NCBI GenBank assembly: GCA_016234555.1
Contig: JACRBJ010000034.1
Coordinates: 1-44,039 of the forward strand
From: Chloroflexota bacterium
GTDB lineage: Bacteria; Chloroflexota; Anaerolineae; Anaerolineales; Villigracilaceae
DNA length: 44,039 bases
Reading direction: 5' to 3'
The notes below the pieces were generated by a model that was not told the origin of the DNA, searched no databases, and saw only the letters and a program-made list of their open reading frames with translations. This document shows, piece by piece, positions 1 to 6,900 of this stretch (the stretch's first letter is position 1; the number at the start of each line of letters is the position of its first letter). Made by a program: the position numbers and the translations under genes.

Positions 1-121
1 CTTCGGATGGTTAGGTCGTTACCGCCGTCTGGCTCGCGATTACGAGCACACCACATTATCCAGCGAAAGTATGGTGTATATCGCCAGCTCGCGACGTATG
101 CTGAAAATGCTTCCAACATGA
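1..121 (+). mobile_element. IS5-family-like transposase, C-terminal end only (runs off the left edge)
   Basis: Reading from base 2, 39 codons are open to a TGA at 119-121. The peptide contains FGWLGRYRRLARDYEHTT and then SESMVYIASSRRMLKML. This matches the conserved C-terminus of IS5-group DDE transposases, where a WLGRFRRLxxDYE segment around the last catalytic Glu is followed by a short helix. The rest of the element lies outside the window. The terminal inverted repeat should lie shortly after the stop, but I cannot place its edge. The element overlaps the 3' end of the gene on the opposite strand (40-888), so it probably inserted into that gene. Family assignment is from recognition of the motif, with no database comparison. 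Confidence 0.82.
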
Positions 122-888
122 CTATTAAATCGCTCTCTTAGATGATTTTCGAAAACTACGCCCGCTTCTCTCATAATCGTATCTAAAGGAGCAGAAGTCA
201 GCTTTGCTAGTCGTGCTCTCAGGTCAGGGTGCTGGATTTCATTAAGGAACCCATAAGTCACACTTTCTGCGCTCTGCATAGGTTCATTGATAGGAATCTG
301 CTCATCATCTTCATCAGGCAGTATGCCCCACATCAAGGCATCTAATGTCCATAAATCAATTTGCAACTCCCTTGCAAGCTGTAATAAGAGTTGACTGACC
401 TGCTCATATTGCTGCCCAGGTGTTTTACCATGCACAAACTCTTGCCAAAGATTCAAATATCTTAAGGCTCTCTCAGATGTGTTATTCCAGACACCGTATT
501 CATCTGGCGAAGAAACAAGAAGAATCGCCGTTGCAAGCGCCTTTCCTAATCCCTTAATTTTTGAAACAGCATCGTTGTAGCGCTCGGGCAAATGCAATTT
601 GTCGTCTAGAAGAATGACAAGGGACTCACGCAGTAAATCCATGTCATCACAAATAGCCAAACCCTTACGATAGAGACCAGACCAGTGTCGGTTGTTTTCA
701 AAATAAAGAAATGAACGAAAATCATCTTCATTCAGTAATGGTATATTTTCAAGCCTGAAAACGGGCTGATAACGCGCTAGTACAATATCGCGGCTTTCAA
801 TAACATATCTCATACCCTGTTTCATCTCGGGATCGTTGAGAATCTTCCGAAATTTGACAACAGCCAGATCATAATTTTTAGATTTCAT
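40..888 (-). CDS. HhH-containing protein of unknown function, 3' end replaced by IS sequence
   Basis: 282 codons. Around residues 108-145 it has KIKGLGKALATAILL followed by YGVWNNTSERALRYL. This resembles a helix-hairpin-helix DNA-binding segment as seen in DNA glycosylase-like and restriction-associated proteins. Near residues 215-250 a segment (HPDLRARL to VVFENHLRERF) weakly recalls the Ymh/TIGR02391 C-terminal domain found in defence-type proteins. Roughly the last 27 codons (40-121) are antisense to the transposase on the plus strand, so the natural C-terminus is lost and this is likely a truncated product. The ATG at 888 follows AAGGAAG and overlaps the stop of the frameshifted hsdS-tail frame upstream (ATGA). 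I do not recognise a specific function. The defence-island context suggests a restriction or abortive-infection role, which is inference. Confidence 0.55.
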   Translation of the reverse strand: MKSKNYDLAVVKFRKILNDPEMKQGMRYVIESRDIVLARYQPVFRLENIPLLNEDDFRSFLYFENNRHWSGLYRKGLAICDDMDLLRESLVILLDDKLHLPERYNDAVSKIKGLGKALATAILLVSSPDEYGVWNNTSERALRYLNLWQEFVHGKTPGQQYEQVSQLLLQLARELQIDLWTLDALMWGILPDEDDEQIPINEPMQSAESVTYGFLNEIQHPDLRARLAKLTSAPLDTIMREAGVVFENHLRERFNSHVGSIFSIRRELAIYTILSLDNVVCS

Positions 889-921
889 CGCATTTTCTTC
901 CTTTCACCTTGTAGTTGATCC

Positions 922-1001
922 GAACTCTCCTTTGAAAGTCCTATCCAACACGGACCGGACAACTCCTCCCCCGTAGCGGACTGTAGCTCCCGCAGCGACG
1001 C
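922..1001 (-). pseudogene. hsdS C-terminal fragment, copy A (frameshifted)
   Basis: The minus strand encodes LRELQSATGEELS and then, after a short deletion that shifts the frame, the remains of the LPSVLDRAFKGE ending. This is the standard C-terminus of type I restriction specificity subunits (HsdS). The copy has lost its TGA; the sequence reads GAGTTCGGATC where intact copies read GAGTTGTGA. Homology to the other copies stops at about 1001 on the 5' side. It sits directly before the HhH-containing gene in the direction of transcription. Confidence 0.8.
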
Positions 1002-1013
1002 GCTCGCACCCAG

Positions 1014-1081
1014 CCTCCTCCAAATACGACAGGCAAGCGCTTTATTGACATTCAAACTTTCAATGTCGTATTTGGGGGAGG
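1014..1081. repeat. 18-bp inverted repeat with a 32-nt spacer between hsdS tails A and B
   Basis: The arms are 1014-1031 and 1064-1081, with 17 of 18 positions complementary around a core CCAAATACGACA. Inside, GACATT (from 1047) pairs with AATGTC (to 1067) around a small loop. The structure is not explained by a gene. It could be a palindromic intergenic element or a miniature mobile element lying between two copies of the hsdS 3' end. There is no T-run, so it is not a conventional terminator. Confidence 0.65.
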
Positions 1082-1102
1082 TGCCGAAGGCGGAGGGGGT
1101 CT

Positions 1103-1208
1103 TCACAACTCTCCCTTGAACGCCCTATCCAGCACGGACGGTAACAACGCGTCCAATTCCTCCCTCGTAGCGGACTGTGACTCCCGCAACTCCACCAGCC
1201 GCACTTGA
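1103..1208 (-). pseudogene. hsdS C-terminal fragment, copy B (tail intact)
   Basis: The open frame reads VELRESQSATREELDALLPS then VLDRAFKGEL and a TGA at 1103-1105, the typical HsdS ending. Relative to copies C and D it carries substitutions (TGEELS to TREELD). Upstream homology stops after about 35 codons, so no target-recognition domain is present. It is a fragment, not a functional specificity subunit. Confidence 0.8.
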
Positions 1209-1253
1209 ACTTTCGTGTCGATTGTCTCTTGTCTCATAAATACTCTCAATTCT

Positions 1254-1275
1254 CCTTCCCCCAAGTGGGGGAAGG
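1254..1275. repeat. Palindrome, 10-bp stem (CCTTCCCCCA)
   Basis: CCTTCCCCCA pairs perfectly with TGGGGGAAGG around a 2-nt loop, lying between hsdS tails B and C. G/C-rich palindromes of this form are common dispersed intergenic repeats. There is no adjacent T-run on either strand, so a terminator role is not supported. Confidence 0.6.
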
Positions 1276-1287
1276 ACGGGATGGGGG

Positions 1288-1434
1288 TCACAACTCTCCC
1301 TTAAACGCCCTATCCAGCACGGACGGTAGCAACACGGACAATTCCTCCCCCGTAGCGGACTGTAACTCCCGCAGAGACGCCAGCCGCGCTTGGACACTAT
1401 CGAGATACGCCACGATGCGCCGCTGTTCGTCGAG
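1288..1434 (-). pseudogene. hsdS C-terminal fragment, copy C (longest intact tail)
   Basis: The minus strand encodes DEQRRIVAYLDSVQARLASL and then RELQSATGEEL...LPSVLDRAFKGEL with a TGA at 1288-1290. This is the C-terminal coiled-coil linker plus terminus of HsdS. The EQRRIVAYLD segment is the classic end of the second conserved region. Both target-recognition domains are missing. The upstream neighbour in transcription direction is the decayed GGCT gene, whose stop lies at 1460. Confidence 0.85.
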
Positions 1435-1459
1435 AAGGAGCAAGGCAAATTTCACGATA

Positions 1460-1924
1460 TTACCTTTGTTTCTCAGGGTCAGGCACAGTTTCAATCTTTT
1501 TCAAATTATCAATATAGTCTTGGGGCAATCCATTATCTTCTGCACCTTGAATAAGATAATTCAAATATGTGTCATGAGGTTTTAATGCATCGTTTATTTT
1601 TGTTGAAACATATGTAAAGGCACTTATTGGTTTGCCGTCATTGTCTAAAACTGTAATATTCTGTCTTTCATACCCTCCTTCAATTTTGTCCAAATTTACA
1701 ATTTCGCTTTCGTCGATTTCAAACAGGACTCCCAAAACAGCACTACCTTTATCAGTAATGATATTAGTCTTACCCGTTCCATCTTTTGTGCTTATCTTGT
1801 TAAAAGCTAATTTTTTATCTGGAAGTTTCCCAATACCTACTGGTTTTGCAGATGGTACACGGTTAGTTATTCTTTCTCTCTTCATATTCGAGTCGTAAGC
1901 AAAATACAGCTTGCTTTTACTGAT
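1460..1924 (-). pseudogene. Gamma-glutamylcyclotransferase-like gene with lost start codon
   Basis: The frame encodes KLYFAYDSNM, ...DKIEGGYERQNITV and about 150 residues in total. This matches the GGCT/AIG2-like fold, in which YGSN binds the substrate and a conserved Glu acts as acid/base. Two lesions are visible. The signature Gly is Asp (FAYDSN instead of FAYGSN). The codon where the start should be, 6 nt after AAGGGAGAG, is ATC at 1922-1924 instead of ATG. As it stands the frame continues upstream without a stop into hsdS tail D and a start at 2086, so it could only be made as a 208-residue fusion. The Glu in the EGGYER segment is kept. I read it as a decaying cargo gene; a functional fusion is less likely. 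Confidence 0.65.
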
Positions 1925-1928
1925 TAAA

Positions 1929-2014
1929 AACTCTCCCTTAAACGCCCTATCCAGCACGGACGGCAGCAACGCGGACAACTCCTCCCCCGTAGCGGACTGT
2001 AACTCCCGCAGCGA
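1929..2014 (-). pseudogene. hsdS C-terminal fragment, copy D (fused in frame to flanking sequence)
   Basis: It encodes SLRELQSATGEELSALLPS and VLDRAFKGE, but the Leu-stop of other copies is replaced by Phe-Leu and the frame runs into the GGCT gene. On its 5' side it joins a 24-codon segment (2015-2086, MERNRPRIRPRILEWLASHK) that I do not recognise. That segment's ATG overlaps the TGA of copy E as ATGA. The junctions at SLREL on one side and GAGTT on the other mark the breakpoints of the repeat. The 208-codon open frame 1460-2086 is therefore a mosaic of three pieces. Confidence 0.75.
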
Positions 2015-2082
2015 TATCATCCCCTTGTGGGACGCCAGCCATTCGAGTATTCGTGGTCTTATTCGTGGACGGTTTCTCTCCA

Positions 2083-2228
2083 TCATAGTTCACCTTTGAA
2101 AGCCTTATCTAAAACACTCGGCAGCAACGCGGACAATTCCTCCCCCGTAGCGGACTGTAACTCCCGCAGCGACGCCAGCCGCGCTTGGACGCTATCGAGA
2201 TACGCCACAATGCGCGCTGTTCATCGAG
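2083..2228 (-). pseudogene. hsdS C-terminal fragment, copy E (1-nt frameshift, diverged terminus)
   Basis: Upstream part: CTCGATGAACAGCGCGCATT where copy C has one extra base, so the DEQRR frame shifts before reaching the rest. Downstream part: ...ELSALLPSVLDKAFKGEL and TGA at 2083-2085. The last 12 codons differ from copies B-D mainly at synonymous positions (for example AGTGTTTTAGATAAG), so this end comes from a diverged but functional hsdS. The copy therefore looks like a recombinant between two hsdS lineages. Confidence 0.8.
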
Positions 2229-2241
2229 CGAGGTAAATGAT

Positions 2242-3033
2242 TCATGCTGCACTATATATCTCATTTGAGATAACCTTGAATTTATCATTCGATCTATGCA
2301 TTTGATGTAGTCTCGTTGGTGAACCTGCCAGTATTGAAGCAATATTGGCTTTATCATTTTCCTTCATATTGCACCCAAAATAAATTCCTGTGAGTGCTGC
2401 TTTTTCATAAGAATACTCAATTCTGCTTAGAGTTGAAAACAAACGCCATTCAGCCTCATAACTCCAATGAGATGATTTTGTCGCCAATAAGTTTCTTGGT
2501 AAAGGAGGTAATTCTTTATGCAGTATATCTGAAAGGCTCAGCGGAGGGTATGAATCAGAATAATGAATCTTTATCAAGTTATCTTTGCCTGTTTCTGTAA
2601 ACGGGGAGTATGAAGTATCAAATTCCAGACAAAATCCTTGATGCCCATACGAATAATGTGACCACATAAGAATGTCGTCATTATTTTCCGAGAGGCATGT
2701 CACACCAATATTTGCCCATTGTTTCTTAACCTGATTGGTTGCCTTCAACGAGAACTTTATTGCATTCTCGGTAAATACATCATTTATTTTTCCATCCCTT
2801 AGATATACTTTATCAAAGCCTACCTTGTCTTGAGCGGATTCTCTAAGGTGAGCAAAAAGCAGATTCAGATTTTCTTGTGTTACATCAACAATTTCAAAGT
2901 TAATATCACAATCAAAAGGATCATTGAAATCTTGTGGCTTTGAAAACCATAAACATCCTTTTCTTAGATTGCTGAATGAATATTCGTTGCACGATTGATA
3001 TTTATACAATTTTGGCGGCGCAACTTCCTTCAT
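2242..3033 (-). CDS. DUF2971-family protein
   Basis: 263 codons. The N-terminus PPKLYKYQSCNE, then LWFSKPQDFNDPFDCDINF, and later ILMWSHYSYGHQGFCLEFD and SYEAEWRLF match the DUF2971 family. In that family NDPFD and the MWxHYxxxHxGFxLxF strand are hallmarks. Molecular function is not established; members frequently sit in phage-defence neighbourhoods. I place the start at the ATG at 3033 and not the GTG at 3039. The Shine-Dalgarno AAGGGAGAG for that ATG is supplied by the KGE codons of hsdS tail F just upstream. No truncation is visible and the length is normal. It is one of the cargo genes in the hsdS-tail array. Confidence 0.8.
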   Translation of the reverse strand: MKEVAPPKLYKYQSCNEYSFSNLRKGCLWFSKPQDFNDPFDCDINFEIVDVTQENLNLLFAHLRESAQDKVGFDKVYLRDGKINDVFTENAIKFSLKATNQVKKQWANIGVTCLSENNDDILMWSHYSYGHQGFCLEFDTSYSPFTETGKDNLIKIHYSDSYPPLSLSDILHKELPPLPRNLLATKSSHWSYEAEWRLFSTLSRIEYSYEKAALTGIYFGCNMKENDKANIASILAGSPTRLHQMHRSNDKFKVISNEIYSAA

Positions 3034-3035
3034 AA

Positions 3036-3056
3036 TCACAACTCTCCCTTAAACGC
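3036..3056 (-). pseudogene. hsdS C-terminal fragment, copy F (21 nt)
   Basis: These 21 bases are identical to the last 21 bases of copy C (1288-1308), encoding AFKGEL-stop. Homology stops at 3056, where an hsdR-like fragment begins. It gives the DUF2971 gene its ribosome-binding site. Confidence 0.7.
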
Positions 3057-3184
3057 TCCTCCCGATGGTCGCACGTTCGGCGGACGTCACCAACACCATG
3101 CTCGGCGATGATTTCATCCTCCAAGCCAGAGGCATGTAAACTCGGGGCTATGTACGTTCGACAGGTATCGGCTTCATTTGACAT
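3057..3184 (-). pseudogene. hsdR N-terminal fragment (type I restriction endonuclease subunit)
   Basis: From an ATG at 3184 the minus strand reads MSNEADTCRTYIAPSLHASG and then LEDEIIAEH. This matches the N-terminus of many type I HsdR proteins (MxNEADTCRxYVxPKLxxAGW...IxEQR). Homology ends after about 30 codons and the frame then joins hsdS tail F. A TATACT box lies upstream at about 3214-3209. The whole nuclease and translocase portion is missing, so this is a deletion scar of a type I restriction locus. Confidence 0.65.
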
Positions 3185-3223
3185 GGGGCTACCCCATATT
3201 TTCTTCAAGTATACCCGATGCAA

Positions 3224-3883
3224 CTAATATGCCGTGGGCGTCGACGTTGCACCCGCGGACGGTGGGAACAGCCCCAGGTCAGCGGGGAAATCGGGACGGG
3301 TGAAGAAGGATTGCTCGAAGCGCAGGGGCTCGTAACCGGGCGCTTCCACAATCAGCGTGATGCGGTCTGTGTCGTGGAAGAAGACTCCCACAAAGGAGTA
3401 GATACCGTCATTGTTGGTGGTGGTGATTCCGTTGCACAGGTATTCAGATGTATAGGAGGAATGCTCACACTTGACGGTTGCCCCCTCGATGGGAAGGTTG
3501 GTGACGCCGTCCCGAATCGTCCCGTAGACCGCGCCCCAGCCCAGGTCACCAACCGAGGGGACGATTGTCGCACCGGGCGGAGGCGTGTTGCTGGGGATGG
3601 CATCCAGCGTCGCAGCCATCACGGCGGTCATCGTCAGGCTGTCAGATAACGATCCCATTTCAGCGGTCAGCATTGCATCCAGGGTTGGAGCCATCTCCGC
3701 AGTCAGGGTCAGGCTGTCGCTTGGACAGGGGTAGGCGTCACATTCGGGCGGGGTAAAAGTTTCAAAGCTGGTACTTGTCACAGTGGGCACAGACTCCACA
3801 ATCACAGCGGGACCACAGGAAGCAAAAAACAGCAAGATCAAACCGATGGGGAATAACAGAAAGATGCCTGGAAATTTTTTCAT
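3224..3883 (-). CDS. Secreted lipoprotein with internal repeat and carboxypeptidase-regulatory-like domain
   Basis: 219 residues. A lipoprotein signal peptide ends at FFASC, with Cys23 as the predicted lipidated residue, followed by a Thr/Pro-rich stretch. Residues of about 55-95 contain two near-identical units: SDSLTLTAEMAPTLDAM and SDSLTMTAVMAATLDAI. Residues of about 112-205 (GWGAVYGTIRDGVTNLPIEG, then YSFVGVFF and ITLIVEAPGYEPL) match the beta-sandwich of carboxypeptidase-regulatory-like domains (VxGxVxDxxTxxPIxGAxV). It is probably anchored on the outer face of the membrane; ligand unknown. The start is supported by GAGAGGTG upstream and a TATAAT box at 3905-3910. It lies downstream of the 5'-nucleotidase gene but behind that gene's terminator, so it is likely its own unit. 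Confidence 0.75.
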   Translation of the reverse strand: MKKFPGIFLLFPIGLILLFFASCGPAVIVESVPTVTSTSFETFTPPECDAYPCPSDSLTLTAEMAPTLDAMLTAEMGSLSDSLTMTAVMAATLDAIPSNTPPPGATIVPSVGDLGWGAVYGTIRDGVTNLPIEGATVKCEHSSYTSEYLCNGITTTNNDGIYSFVGVFFHDTDRITLIVEAPGYEPLRFEQSFFTRPDFPADLGLFPPSAGATSTPTAY

Positions 3884-3904
3884 GATGTTTCACCTCTCAA
3901 GGTA

Positions 3905-3910
3905 ATTATA
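3905..3910 (-). promoter_or_regulatory. Candidate -10 box (TATAAT) of the lipoprotein gene
   Basis: On the minus strand TATAAT lies 21 nt before the ATG at 3883, directly after the terminator of the upstream gene. A clear -35 box is not visible. Confidence 0.45.
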
Positions 3911-3918
3911 CCCGGCAC

Positions 3919-3950
3919 AAAAAGAAGGGCGGGTCTTACGACCCGCCCTT
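3919..3950 (-). terminator. Rho-independent terminator of the 5'-nucleotidase gene
   Basis: On the minus strand AAGGGCGGGTC pairs with GACCCGCCCTT around a GTAA loop, followed by CTTTTTG. It lies 22 nt after the stop of the 5'-nucleotidase gene. Confidence 0.85.
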
Positions 3951-3972
3951 AATAGGGGAAATCAACTACCGG

Positions 3973-6900
3973 TTACTTGGTATTGTCGATTATCCATTGA
4001 GCTTCGCTGATCAACTGGGTGGCTGCTGCGGGAGTGATGTGCTTCCCGCTTTCGTCCTGGACCTTTGCGATAAAGGCGTTCAGGGCGGCAATCACGTCAG
4101 CAGGCTTGTTGCTCCTGTATGCGGTAGTCAACTTGGCAATCAGGTCTTTATAAAGTCCCCAGCCTTTGATATCGCCCGACCTGTAATACTGGTCGACGCT
4201 TGTCTTCAGGTCGAAGAGACGAAGTTCGACCTTGAAGGTCACCGACTGGGTTGTCGTGTTGCCGGCAAAGTCGATTGCGGTCACGGTGAGCGTGTGGTTG
4301 CCCAAAGCCATGGTCGAAAGGTCGATCTTTTGCATGTCGACTACAGGGGTCTCATCGAGCATGGCGGAAACTTCCTTCACGCCGGTGATCGCGTCATAAG
4401 CGAAGAAGTCGACCATCACCTTGGTGGGACGCGGATATGACATCGCGCGCGGGGAGTATATTTTCACTATCGGCGCGGTGGTATCGGGCAGATGGATGAT
4501 GACCCACTGTGCGTCCGCAATCAACCTGTTGGCTGCCAGAGGCTTGATATGCTTTCCGCTTTGCGCCTGGACATACTTGATGAAGGCATTCAGAATGGCG
4601 CTTGTGGTTTCGGGCTTGGTGCTCTTCGAGGCGGCGTCGAGCTTCGCCATCAAAGCGGTATAGGTACCCTTATCCTTGATGCTGCCGTCCTGGCGGAAGT
4701 TATCGACGGCTGTCTTGAGGCTGTCGATGGTGGCGGTGATACTGAAGGTCACAGATTGCGTGGCGGCGTTCCCAGCCTTGTCAACCGCATTGACCGTGAA
4801 GGTGTGGTCGCCCAAAGCCAGGGAGTAGAGAGCGATTGTCTGCCCGTTCGCAACAACTTCACCGTCCAGCAAAGCCTCGGTGGACTTGACACCGGACACG
4901 TCGTCGGTGGCGATAAAGTCAAGGACGATGGAATCAGGATGCAGGTAGGTGGTGGCGGTGGGGGCAACAATGGTGATCGCCGGCGGTGTGTTATCTGCAA
5001 TGAAGCTAAGGCGTCCCTCGATGGCGGGTGAAACGATGCCCTTGAAGGTGACGTAGTCAATCACCGCGTCGCGGACATAGTACTGGGTGTCGGCGACGAT
5101 CTGGTTGAGGGGCCAGAGTGTCGCGCCCGCGTCGTTGAAGTTGCAGGAACCAGCTGCCAGATAGTTGACCGTTGAGACGTTGTAGTATTTCGTGGCGTCG
5201 GTAAAGTCCACTGGGACTCCACCAATGAGCAGTGCGACCACGTTATTACCGTTCGGCAGGGCGGGGTTCAGGTCGTTGTAGATAATCTGGTTGCCGGCAT
5301 TGATGTCGAGCATGCAGGTGGTGTAATAGGAATATCCGCCATAGCCCGGAACATACTTGTAGTAATAGTAGTTGCGATAGGCGCGTTCCAGCACCGCCTT
5401 GAGTTGCGGACCGTTCATCTTGAGTACCACGAGGGAATTCTCGTAAGGCATGGCAGCGAACATGTCCGAAATCTTCAGGGAGTACGGAGCGTCGGGAGTG
5501 GCACCGTCCGCGATTCTCCTATTGGTCATCGCACCGGAAAGGTGGAAGTCCACCGGAATGCTGTTCTTGACGCTTAGTTCGTACACAGCAGCATCCGCCT
5601 GAAGGTTGGCGCCGTTGGTTTCCTGTGTGAAGGCTTGCAGGGCGTCGATGGGCGTCGTGGTCTGTCCGATGACCGTGTTGTTGTAGTTGTTCAGCAACGC
5701 GACATACGGATCGATGATGGCTTTGGTGTCCGGGTCTTCGGGTGTGGTGGCAAGGACGACACTGATGTAGCGTCCGGTCTGGCTGACGACCTCATAGTTG
5801 CCGCCGCCCAGAGAGCGCAATCCAATGGACAGTTCGCCAAGCGTGTTGTTGTAGCGATACGCGTGGTTGACAACCACCGGCTTCCCATCGGCATCGGGGA
5901 TGATGCTCGGCAGGTACTTGTAGTCGCCGAAACCTGAGGCGGGGTTGGTATGGCTGTGACCGCCGACCACGGCGTCCAGACCGGAGACGTTGGCGATCAG
6001 GTTGGTGTCGACGTTGGCATCCACTTCGACGCTGGCTGGATTTTCCGTAAAGCCGATGTGCGTCAAAGCGATGAGCACGTCATTGGCGGGGCGTAGTAAA
6101 GTCGAAAGTTCCTGCGTCTTGGCAATCGGGTCGGAGAAGGTCAGTCCGGGGATGTTGCTCGGCAGTTCATAGTTGGGGATGCGGTGATTGCCGATGCCGA
6201 GGATGGCGACATCGATGTCACCGAGGTCCTTCTCCACGTAAGGCTCGATGTTTGCGGCAGCCAGTCCATAGGAACCGTCGTCGCTAACATTCGCCTGCAA
6301 AAGCGGGAAGGTGGCTTGTCCCAGCACGCTGGTGAAGACATCCTTGCCGAAGTTGAATTCGTGGTTGCCCAACGTCATGGCGTCGTAGCCCATGGAATTG
6401 AAGGCTTTAATCAACGGCTGCATGTGCAGGGCGGAATCGGCAATTGGAGTGCCGTCAGAGGTGAAGCCGGTGGGCGCGGTCTTGAAGAAATAGCTCATCG
6501 CGTCGCCCTGGATGTTGTCGCCGGAGCTGAGCAGCAGGGTGCGGCTGGGGTTGTGCAGCCTTTCCTGTTTGATCAACGAGGCAAGCTGGGTATAGCCGAC
6601 ATAAGAGGTCTTGGGCAGGTTGCCGTGCGAGTCGTTATGATGCAGGACTGTGAGCGGAATGATGCTGCCGCCGGCATCCGTGCCGTCGCGGACGATACGC
6701 CCGTCCAGCGTGCCATCGCCGTTGGTACCCGCATACGCGGTATCCGGCGTGCCGTAATGTCCCGAAACGTAGGTGTTGACGGCATTGAGCATGTCGCCCC
6801 AATAGGTGATATTGGTCATGTACCGGAAGGCGCTATACCCATCACCACCAGCTGGGGCGAGGAACTCATTTGTACCTACGTTGTAGGTCTTTTCCAGATC

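Noticed and set aside
922..2228. CRISPR or integron array
   Set aside because: Repeats are protein-coding hsdS ends of unequal length with irregular spacing. There are no cas genes, no attC-like folded sites and no integrase in the window.
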